The notes below the pieces were generated by a model. The model was given only the letters and a program-made list of their open reading frames with translations. It was not told the DNA's origin and did no database searches. The position numbers and the translations under genes were made by a program. DNA of 64,000 bases. It comes from Microbispora amethystogenes (GTDB taxonomy: Bacteria; Actinomycetota; Actinomycetes; Streptosporangiales; Streptosporangiaceae). Of this stretch, positions 17,598-25,132 are shown piece by piece (position 1 is the first letter of the stretch; each line of letters opens with the position of its first letter). The DNA lies in contig NZ_BOOB01000054.1 in assembly GCF_016863015.1 (NCBI RefSeq), forward strand, positions 34,791-98,790, written 5' to 3'.

Positions 17598-18701
17598 ATG
17601 ACCTCCATCTCCGCACGACGGCTCGGCATCGCGCTGATCGTCCTCGTCTCCGTCGGCTACACGATCATCCCTCTCGCGGCCTCCCTCGCGACCGCCCCCG
17701 CGTCGCTCAACGCCCGGCTGCTCGCGGTGCTGGCCGCTTTCTACCTGCCGCACTTCCTCCACGTACGGCAGGCCTTCGCGGGCGCCCGATCCCGGTGGCT
17801 GCCCGCGACGCTGGCGGTGCAGGGGGTCGCCACCTACCTGCCGGAGGTCCTCGGGTTCACCGGCTGGTCGGCCGGGACCGCGCCGCTCCTGGCCGGGCCG
17901 GTGCTCCTGCTGCTCCCGCTGCGCTGGGGCGGGGTCCTGGTGACGACGATGGCGGCGGCGGAGTACTGGTGGCTTCAGGGCATCTTCCACAACGTGACCG
18001 GCTCGTACTTCTACGCCCTCACCATCGTCATCACCGGCGCCATGATCTACGTCGTCGTACGGCTGGTCCGGGTCACCGCCGAGCTGGAGCAGGCGCGGGC
18101 CGACCTGGCGGAGGCGGCGGTGCTGAAGGAGCGGTTGCGGATCTCCCGCGACCTGCACGACGGGCTCGGCCACAGCCTCACCTCGATCGTGTTGAAGGGC
18201 GACCTGGCCGCCCGGCTCATGGACCGCGATCTTCCCGCCGCGAAGGCCGAGGTCGGCGCCCTCGTCCAGGTGGCGAGGGAGGCCGCGCAGGAGGTGCGTC
18301 AGGTGGCTCGCGGCTACCGGCGGATGACGCTCACCGACGAGGTGCACCGGGCCGCGGCCCTGCTGGAGTCAACCGGGATCGGCGGCCAGGTCAACCTCGC
18401 CGAGATCACCCCGTCCCGCGAGCAGGACGAGGCGCTCGCCTGGGCCGTACGCGAGGGGGTCACGAACATCCTGCGGCACAGCCGCGCCACCACCTGTTCG
18501 ATCACCACCTCGAACCGCGCCGGACGCATCCACCTGGAGATCGTCAACAACGGCCTCCCACCCGACGACGCGCGGACCGCCGGGCCTTCCGGCGGCGGGC
18601 TGGTCGGGCTGGTGGAGCGGGCCGCGCAGATTGGCGGCACGGTCGAGGCCGGGCCCACGTCCGAGGGCGGATTCCGGCTGACGATGGAGGTGCCCACGTG
18701 A
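17598..18701 (+). CDS. DesK/NarX-type sensor histidine kinase
   Basis: 367 residues. Five or so membrane helices fill residues 1-155, then a coiled-coil linker, the HisKA_3 box 'RISRDLHDGLGHSLTSI' with the phosphorylated His near residue 190, and a HATPase_c domain ('REGVTNILRHSRATTC' N-box, 'GGGLVGLVERAAQIGG' G-box). It starts 10 bases after the exporter permease, so signal sensing and export are transcribed together. The membrane-embedded sensor part suggests detection of a lipid or membrane-active compound, as in DesK. Confidence 0.88.
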   Translation: MTSISARRLGIALIVLVSVGYTIIPLAASLATAPASLNARLLAVLAAFYLPHFLHVRQAFAGARSRWLPATLAVQGVATYLPEVLGFTGWSAGTAPLLAGPVLLLLPLRWGGVLVTTMAAAEYWWLQGIFHNVTGSYFYALTIVITGAMIYVVVRLVRVTAELEQARADLAEAAVLKERLRISRDLHDGLGHSLTSIVLKGDLAARLMDRDLPAAKAEVGALVQVAREAAQEVRQVARGYRRMTLTDEVHRAAALLESTGIGGQVNLAEITPSREQDEALAWAVREGVTNILRHSRATTCSITTSNRAGRIHLEIVNNGLPPDDARTAGPSGGGLVGLVERAAQIGGTVEAGPTSEGGFRLTMEVPT

Positions 18702-19303
18702 TCCGCGTCCTCCTGGCCGAGGACATGCACATGATCCGGGCCGCACTCACCGCCCTGCTGCGCCTGGAGCCCGACCTGGAGGTGGCGGCCGAGGTGACGC
18801 GCGGGGACGAGATCGTCCCCGCCGCGCTGCGGGTGCGGCCGGACGTGGCGATCGTCGACATCGACCTCCCCGTGCTGGACGGCATCACCGCCGCCGCGCG
18901 GCTGCGGGAGGTGCTGCCCTCCTGCCGCGTCCTGGTGCTGACCGCGATGGGCCGGCCGGGTCAGGTACGCCGGGCCCTGTCGGCGGGCATCGAGGCGTTC
19001 CTGGTCAAGGACGCCCCCGGCGACCGCCTGGCCGACGCGATCAGGCGTACGGCGGCCGGGCTGCGGGTGCTGGACGCGGAGCTGGTGGCCTCGGCGATGG
19101 AGTACGGAGAGAGCCCCCTCACCCCACGCGAGGCCACGGTCCTGCGCGACGCCGCCCGAGGCGCCTCGGCCGAGGAGATCGCCGCCCGGCTGCACCTGTC
19201 GGTGGGCACCGTGCGCAACTATCTCACCGGCGCGATCACCAAGACCGGCGCCCGCAACAAGATCGACGCTGTCCGCATCGCCGAGGACGCGGGCTGGCTG
19301 TGA
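18698..19303 (+). CDS. LuxR/NarL-family response regulator (DesR-like)
   Basis: 201 residues. The receiver domain has the acidic pair 'LLAEDMHM', the phosphoacceptor Asp in 'VAIVDIDLPVLDG', Thr in 'VLVLTAMG' and Lys in 'AFLVKDAPG'. The C-terminal helix-turn-helix reads 'LTPREATVLRDAARGASAEE' then 'LHLSVGTVRNYL'. It overlaps the kinase stop by 4 bases and should be its partner, most simply activating its own exporter operon. Confidence 0.9.
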   Translation: MIRVLLAEDMHMIRAALTALLRLEPDLEVAAEVTRGDEIVPAALRVRPDVAIVDIDLPVLDGITAAARLREVLPSCRVLVLTAMGRPGQVRRALSAGIEAFLVKDAPGDRLADAIRRTAAGLRVLDAELVASAMEYGESPLTPREATVLRDAARGASAEEIAARLHLSVGTVRNYLTGAITKTGARNKIDAVRIAEDAGWL

Positions 19304-19350
19304 CCCCGGTGGCGACACCGCGCGAAGCCCGCCCGTGCAACCGCGCCCTC

Positions 19351-19372
19351 GCCGGTCCTCACCGCGACCGGC
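19351..19372. terminator. Weak hairpin between convergent genes
   Basis: GCCGGT and ACCGGC pair around a 10-base loop in the 75-base gap between the response regulator and the convergent secreted-protein gene. There is no T tract. The position suits a bidirectional terminator, but the stem is short. Confidence 0.3.
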
Positions 19373-19378
19373 CGGGAC

Positions 19379-20200
19379 TCACGCGGGCTTCGGCACGTAG
19401 GTCGACAGGCACGCTTCGGCCGCGCTCGTCGGCTTGTAGCAGGCCTTCACGTTGAGGCCGCCGTCGAGATCCCAGCGAGCGAAATACCCCGCGGTGCTGG
19501 TGCAGGTCGACCCGCTCGTGCTCACGTCCCCGGCCTTGACGGTGGCCGAGGCGCAGCCGGAGCCGGTCGCGGTCTTCTCCACGGTGTTGATCGTCGACCG
19601 GCTGCTCCCGTCGGAGCCGTAGCCGGTGAGCCGCACGCCGGGACGCACGAGCGAGTACGTGTAGTCCGTCGCCGTGTAGTAGGACCAGCTCGCTCCGGTG
19701 CCCGTGGTGCGCAGCCCGGCGTCGGACACCGAACTCGGGACGGCGACGAAGAGGGACTTGTCGGCGTTCGTGGTACCGGGAATGGTCCGGTAGACCAGCA
19801 CCAGAAGTCCATTGTCGAAGATGCCGGATCCGGTGTTGAACGTCTTGTAGGTGCCGTTGCCGCAGGTCGTCTCGTCGACGAGATCGGAACCGTTCGCCCG
19901 GATCACCACCCGGGAGCACCGGCCGTCGTTGGCGGTGTGCTCGATCGATCCGTAGAGGTTGCGCGAGCCGTTCTGGTCGCTGCCGAACGACGTCAGCTTG
20001 ACTCCCGGCAGCGTCGCGGCGACCTGGAACGCGTCCGACTGGTAGTAGTTCCACGAGGCCGACATGCCGGCTCCGTCGGCGGCCTGGGCCGGTGAGGCGG
20101 TGAGCAGCGCGCCGGTCACCGCCGCGACCAGCGTCGCGCCGACGGGCGCGAGGCTCCGAGACGTGGAACGGAAGCGGGTGGGACGGGAAATCGTCGACAT
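19379..20200 (-). CDS. Secreted protein of two homologous repeats, function unknown
   Basis: 273 residues with a clear signal peptide ('GATLVAAVTGALLTASPAQA', cleavage after AQA about residue 41). The mature part is two related repeats. Each starts with Ser-Trp-x-Tyr-Tyr ('SWNYYQSDAFQVAATLPGVK', 'SWSYYTATDYTYSLVRPGVR'), continues with a 'GSD' turn, and carries a cysteine pair likely to form a disulphide. Aromatic-rich, Ser/Thr-rich beta structure suggests an extracellular binding module. No family recognised; it is convergent with the two-component operon. Confidence 0.8.
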   Translation of the reverse strand: MSTISRPTRFRSTSRSLAPVGATLVAAVTGALLTASPAQAADGAGMSASWNYYQSDAFQVAATLPGVKLTSFGSDQNGSRNLYGSIEHTANDGRCSRVVIRANGSDLVDETTCGNGTYKTFNTGSGIFDNGLLVLVYRTIPGTTNADKSLFVAVPSSVSDAGLRTTGTGASWSYYTATDYTYSLVRPGVRLTGYGSDGSSRSTINTVEKTATGSGCASATVKAGDVSTSGSTCTSTAGYFARWDLDGGLNVKACYKPTSAAEACLSTYVPKPA

Positions 20201-20463
20201 TATGCCCCTTTTGCGTTGCGTGGGTGCTTTCGGGCGTCCGATGTGCGCCCTTCGCGTTCCATGTCAGGATCTCTGCATCGGGGTGCCCGTAATGGGCCAC
20301 TTCGCCGCCGCATTCCATGGACCAGTAATCACCGCGCCCGATGATTTGGTGCGCAATAACCACCAATTTTGTTAGGCTGTGAGAAGTGAATCCCGGTCCG
20401 TCACCGCGGTGAAACGCCGGCGCAGCACGCGCCCGCACTCCACCGCCCTACCACGAACGCAGG

Positions 20464-23307
20464 ATGGTCCCGAGATCGGCGCACCCGCCCCTACAGGAGC
20501 GGGACGAGGGCGTCTCCATCCTGGTCGACGCGGCGCGTGCCGCCACCCCCGACGTGGGCGGGCGGATATTCGTCGTCGAGGGTCCTCCCGGAATCGGCAA
20601 GACGCGACTGCTGACCGTGGTACGAGAACGGCTGCGTCACGGCGGCCATTCCGTGGCCCGAGCCCTGGGGTCACCGCTGGAACGCGAGTTCGCCTACGGC
20701 GTGACGCGGCAATTGTTCGAGCCGATGCTGACCGCGGAAGCCGAGTTCGGCCGGGGTCCGCTGTTCGCCGGCGCCGCCGCGCAGGCCGCCTCGGTATTCA
20801 CCGTGGAGGCGATCCGGCCCGTCGGCGACCTCCCGGTTTTGCACGGCCTGTACTGGCTGGTGGTGAACGCGTGTACGGCGGAACCGCTGACTCTCGTCGT
20901 CGACGACGTCCAGTACGCCGACCCGCCCTCTCTGCGCCTGCTGGCCTACCTGCTGCCCCGGCTGGACGGCCTGCCGCTGACCATGATGCTGGCGATGACG
21001 TCCGGCGCGCCGGTCCCCGACCTGCTGGCCGAGATCCTGCGCACGCCCAGCACCGAGTTCGTACGGCTGCGGCCGCTCGGGCTGCCCGGCACCGCCGCCG
21101 TGCTCGCGACGATGTTCGGCGCCCGGCCTGACGACGCCTTCGTCGCCGCCTGTCACGACTCCAGCGGCGGCAACCCGCTCCTGCTGACCGAGCTGGCCCG
21201 GGGCTGCGTCGAACAGGGCATCACCCCCACGAGCGGCAACACCGCCCGGCTGGCCACGGTGCTCCTTCCGTCCCGGGTGAGGCCCCACCTGGGGGGCCTG
21301 CCGCAGGACGCCGTCGATGTGGCGCATGCCGTCGCCCTTCTGGGCAACGAGGCGGACCTGCCCGCGATCTCGGCGGTCTCCGGCCTCGGCGTCGAGGCCA
21401 CCGCCGCCGCCGTCGACCGGCTGATCCGGAGTCATGTGCTGGTCCGCGCGCCCGCCGGCCGGTTCGGCTACCCGCACCAGCTGTTGCAACGGTCGGCCTA
21501 CGAGCACCTGGACACCACCCGCCGGTTACGGGGACACCGGGCGGCGGCGCTGCACCTGGCCGCCACGGGCGCGGAGCCGGAGCGGATCGCCGCGCACATC
21601 CTGCAGGTGCCCCCGGGCGTGGTGCCGGACGCGGCCGGATACCTGCGGCGCGCCGCCGAGACCGCGCTGTTCCGCGGTTCCCCCGACAGCGCGTACACCT
21701 ATCTGCGGCGGGCGTTGCCCGACGTGACCGGCGACCGGGACCGCCAGGTCCTGGTCGACCAGCTCGCCGACGTCGCGCTGCACAGCGATGTCGAGGCCGC
21801 CGCGCGCTACGGCGAGCAGGCCCTGGCGTCGGCCGTCGAGCCCGCCGCCCGGGCGGCGGCCGGTCTACGGCTCGGGGAGGCGTTGCTGTTCGGCGGCGAC
21901 ACGGAGGCCGCCGTACGAGCCTGGCGTGACGCGCGGCAGGCGCTGGACAGGACGTCTGACCCGGGGCTGCGCTGGCATCTGGACGCGTACCTGGTCAACG
22001 TGACCGTGCTGGAACCCGGCCGGCTGCACCTGCTCGACGAGGTGGGGCAGGCCGCGGGCGACGACGAGCCGCCGAGCGCCGGCGGGCGGGCGCTCGACTG
22101 CGTGCTCGCCCTGCGGGCCGCGTTCGAGGCCCGCCCGCAGGCCGCGCAGGCCGCCCGCCGCGGCCTCTCCGACGGGCTGCTGGTGCGCCACGGCACCGGG
22201 GACAGCCCGCTCGTGTGCGGCTGGCTGGCGCTCCTGGCCGCCGAGGACGACCTGGCCGGCACGAGCATCGACCATGCCCGGCGGGAGGCGTACCGCCGCG
22301 GCAGCGTCCGGGCGCACGGGCCCGCGCACGCCCTGGCGGCGCTCCACGAACTGTGGCGCGGCAATCTCGCCGAGGCGGAGCGGGAGGCGCGCACGGCGGT
22401 GGAGGCCGTCGAGCGTTCGGGCGTACGGCTCGGCCGGCCGTTCGTCGCCCCGTTCCTGGCCGACATCCTGGCCGAACGCGGCGACCTGGCCGGCGCGCGG
22501 TCCGCGCTGGCGTGGGCCGGTCTGCCGGAGGAGCCACCGCCGGCCGGGCCCATGTACTTCTACGCCGACACACGGGCGCGGCTGCTCCGCCGTACGGTGG
22601 GCGGCGAGCGGGCGGTGGCCGCGGCGCTGGACGCCGGTCGCCTCTTCGCCCGCTTCGGCGGCGACAACCCCGCGTTCGTTCCCTGGCGCACCGAGGCGGC
22701 CCGCACCCTGCACCGGATGGGTCACGGCGACCAGGCGGCGGAGCTCGCGCTGGCCGAGGTGGCCCTGGCCCGCCGCTGGGGCGCGCCCCGGCCGCTGGGC
22801 CGCGCGTTGCGGGTCGCCGGCGTCGTGCTCGGCGCACAGGACGGCTTCCCGCTGCTGGCCGAGGCGGTCGACGTGCTGGCCGGATCGCTCGCCCGGCTGG
22901 AGTACGCCAAGGCGCTGGTGGACCTGGCCGCCGCGGCCGACCGGCGGGGCCGGCGCGGCTGGGCGCGCGAACTGCTGGACGACGCCGCCGAGCTGGCGGC
23001 CCAGTGCGACTGTCCCCCGTTGCGTGAGCGCGTGGACGCCATGTCGGGGGCGGCCGGATCCCGGACCGCGCCGGCCGGCCCCGGCACCACCGCGCTGACC
23101 TCAACAGAGCGCCGGGTCGCCGAGCTGGCCGCCACCGGCATGTCCAACCGCGAGATCGCCGAAACCCTGTTCGTCACTCCCAAGACCGTCGAGCTGCATC
23201 TGACCAACACCTACCGCAAGCTGCACATCGGCGGCCGGGTCGAGCTGGTCCACGCGCTGGACCGCGTTACGGCGGGGACCGCCAGACCGCCGCGGACCCG
23301 CGGATGA
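20464..23307 (+). CDS. LAL-type (large ATP-binding LuxR) transcriptional regulator
   Basis: 947 residues. N-terminal AAA-type NTPase: Walker A 'VVEGPPGIGKTRLL' (about residue 38) and Walker B 'LTLVVDDVQYAD'. The middle 550 residues are alpha-helical TPR-like repeats. A LuxR helix-turn-helix closes the protein ('LTSTERRVAELAATGMSNRE', 'LFVTPKTVELHL'). LALs are MalT-like activators often placed in antibiotic clusters. No ARE-like site precedes it. Its last 207 bases are overlapped by the antisense MocR tail. Confidence 0.87.
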   Translation: MVPRSAHPPLQERDEGVSILVDAARAATPDVGGRIFVVEGPPGIGKTRLLTVVRERLRHGGHSVARALGSPLEREFAYGVTRQLFEPMLTAEAEFGRGPLFAGAAAQAASVFTVEAIRPVGDLPVLHGLYWLVVNACTAEPLTLVVDDVQYADPPSLRLLAYLLPRLDGLPLTMMLAMTSGAPVPDLLAEILRTPSTEFVRLRPLGLPGTAAVLATMFGARPDDAFVAACHDSSGGNPLLLTELARGCVEQGITPTSGNTARLATVLLPSRVRPHLGGLPQDAVDVAHAVALLGNEADLPAISAVSGLGVEATAAAVDRLIRSHVLVRAPAGRFGYPHQLLQRSAYEHLDTTRRLRGHRAAALHLAATGAEPERIAAHILQVPPGVVPDAAGYLRRAAETALFRGSPDSAYTYLRRALPDVTGDRDRQVLVDQLADVALHSDVEAAARYGEQALASAVEPAARAAAGLRLGEALLFGGDTEAAVRAWRDARQALDRTSDPGLRWHLDAYLVNVTVLEPGRLHLLDEVGQAAGDDEPPSAGGRALDCVLALRAAFEARPQAAQAARRGLSDGLLVRHGTGDSPLVCGWLALLAAEDDLAGTSIDHARREAYRRGSVRAHGPAHALAALHELWRGNLAEAEREARTAVEAVERSGVRLGRPFVAPFLADILAERGDLAGARSALAWAGLPEEPPPAGPMYFYADTRARLLRRTVGGERAVAAALDAGRLFARFGGDNPAFVPWRTEAARTLHRMGHGDQAAELALAEVALARRWGAPRPLGRALRVAGVVLGAQDGFPLLAEAVDVLAGSLARLEYAKALVDLAAAADRRGRRGWARELLDDAAELAAQCDCPPLRERVDAMSGAAGSRTAPAGPGTTALTSTERRVAELAATGMSNREIAETLFVTPKTVELHLTNTYRKLHIGGRVELVHALDRVTAGTARPPRTRG

Positions 23308-24873
23308 CCGGGCGGGAGGCCGCGGCACGCCGGGCACGAGATCGGTCTTGTCGCCGGCGTGCGGGCGGCGGCCGGACGCGGGCCGTGCCGAACACGGGGC
23401 CGGACACGGGTGCGTAGGCCCACCGTCGACGCCCCGGCCGGCCCGCGCTCGGGTCAGACCGGCCAGCACGGTGCGGACGGCCTGAAGGCCGTGGTGCAGT
23501 TCCTCGTCGGTCAGGTGGCCGAAACCGAGGACGATTCCGTCAGGGGCGTCGCCCGCCCGCACCTGGTACAGGTCCGACAGACGGCCCACGGTCACACCGC
23601 GGCCGGCGAGTTCGGTCGCCACGGAATCGACGATCTGGCGGGGTAACAGCAGTGCCGCGCTGGAACCGCGGGGGCCGAGAACCAGCCGGGCGGGCCGCCC
23701 GACATGTGCCAGCGCGGCACGCACCTCCTCGCGCCGCCGAGCGTGCAGCCGCGACGCGCGCCTGACGTGCTGGGCGACCGCCCGGTCACCGAGCAGGCGG
23801 GTGAACGCCGCCTGCGCCGTCCCGCCGAGCCGCCCGTCGTCACCCCCCGCGACCTGCGCGACCACCGGCACCAGTGGGCGCGGCAGCACCAGGTACGCCA
23901 GCCCGGGCGGGGCGAGACCGTCGCCCAGCGTCCCCGCGAGGATCACTCGCCCGCCCGCCAGGTCGAGCAGCGAAGGAAGCGGCCTGTCACCCGCCCCGGT
24001 CTGCTCGGTGCAGATGTCCACCAGATATCCGCCCGTCCGCCGGGCCCACTCCGCGAGCATCCGCCGGCGGGCCGGCGACAGCACCGCGCCGAACGGATGG
24101 TTGCCCTCGGCGAACACGACGGCGGCGCGCACCCCGTCCATCCCGCCCAGCAGGTCCACCCGCGCGCCCTCCGTGTCGGCCGGCAGCGGGTGGGTCGTCC
24201 ATCCGGCCTGCCGCGCGGCCTGCACGGGATATCCCGGCGCCGGCTGCTCGACGGCCACCGTCGCCGCTCCGGCCTCCCGCTGTCCGATCTGCTGTCCGGT
24301 CGGCTGTCCGCTCAGCCGTCCGATCGCCTCGAACAGGAACCAGCAGGCCTGCCGCAGCCCGACGGCCACCACCACGTCACGGGCCTCGACACCGAGCCCG
24401 CGGGTCCGGTGCAGGTGCTCGGCGACGGCCTCGCGGAGGGCGGCCGATCCCAGCGGAGCCGCCTCGCCGTCCGGCGGCAGATAGCTGGCCTGGCGCCAGG
24501 CGGACCGCCATGCGGCCAGCGGGAAGCCGCCGGCCGTGGCGGCGCGGGGAGTGAAGTCCGCCACGACCGGCCGGACGGGCGGCGAAGGGATGCTCCGGCG
24601 ATGTGGTGACGGCTCGCCCGTGACGTACGTGCCCGAGCGTGCCCGTCCCTCGACGAAGCCACGGGCCAGCAGCAGCTCGTAGGCCGACACCACCACCCCG
24701 CGGGACACTCCGAGCAACTGGGCCATCGCGCGAGTGGACGGAAGCCGCGCCCCGGCGGGCAGGAGGCCACCGCGGATCGCTTCGGCCAGTTGCTCCATGA
24801 GCTGCTGCGGCAGGTGTCCGCGCGAATCGCGACGGATGTCGAGGTAAGCGGCGAGCCCTTCTGCCGTGACCAT
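23101..24873 (-). CDS. MocR/PdxR-type GntR regulator with degenerate aminotransferase domain
   Basis: 590 residues from ATG 24873 behind AAGGAGG. A GntR winged helix ('LPSTRAMAQLLGVSRGVVVS', about residues 40-75) is fused to a fold-I aminotransferase-like domain. In MocR proteins the PLP lysine sits in GT(F/L)SKxLAP; here the segment reads 'AGTLGDGLAPPGLAYLV', so Asp318 replaces Lys. The 'DDYDSEF' motif is also altered ('DICTEQT'). It probably senses something other than PLP aldimine. The last 110 residues are low-complexity and antisense to the LAL gene. Confidence 0.8.
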   Translation of the reverse strand: MVTAEGLAAYLDIRRDSRGHLPQQLMEQLAEAIRGGLLPAGARLPSTRAMAQLLGVSRGVVVSAYELLLARGFVEGRARSGTYVTGEPSPHRRSIPSPPVRPVVADFTPRAATAGGFPLAAWRSAWRQASYLPPDGEAAPLGSAALREAVAEHLHRTRGLGVEARDVVVAVGLRQACWFLFEAIGRLSGQPTGQQIGQREAGAATVAVEQPAPGYPVQAARQAGWTTHPLPADTEGARVDLLGGMDGVRAAVVFAEGNHPFGAVLSPARRRMLAEWARRTGGYLVDICTEQTGAGDRPLPSLLDLAGGRVILAGTLGDGLAPPGLAYLVLPRPLVPVVAQVAGGDDGRLGGTAQAAFTRLLGDRAVAQHVRRASRLHARRREEVRAALAHVGRPARLVLGPRGSSAALLLPRQIVDSVATELAGRGVTVGRLSDLYQVRAGDAPDGIVLGFGHLTDEELHHGLQAVRTVLAGLTRARAGRGVDGGPTHPCPAPCSARPASGRRPHAGDKTDLVPGVPRPPARSSAGPRRSGGPRRNAVQRVDQLDPAADVQLAVGVGQMQLDGLGSDEQGFGDLAVGHAGGGQLGDPALC

Positions 24874-25132
24874 GCGCCCTCCTTCTTCTGTCGGACGCCC
24901 GCCCCGAGTGGGCGCCACCATCAGAAGATCGGCCAACCGGCGGCCCCGGGGCATCGGGGTCCCCCCCAATGTCACCCCCTGTCTCCGCCGGCGGCGCGTC
25001 ACCGCAGCTCAGAGGGGCCTGCCGAGCATCGTGGCCGCGGGACGCCGGGCGGATTTGAAACCATTTCTAGGGAAATCCCCGAGGCGGTCCGTACGAGATC
25101 GCTCTATCATCCGCGGCTGGCAGACTTGGCGG

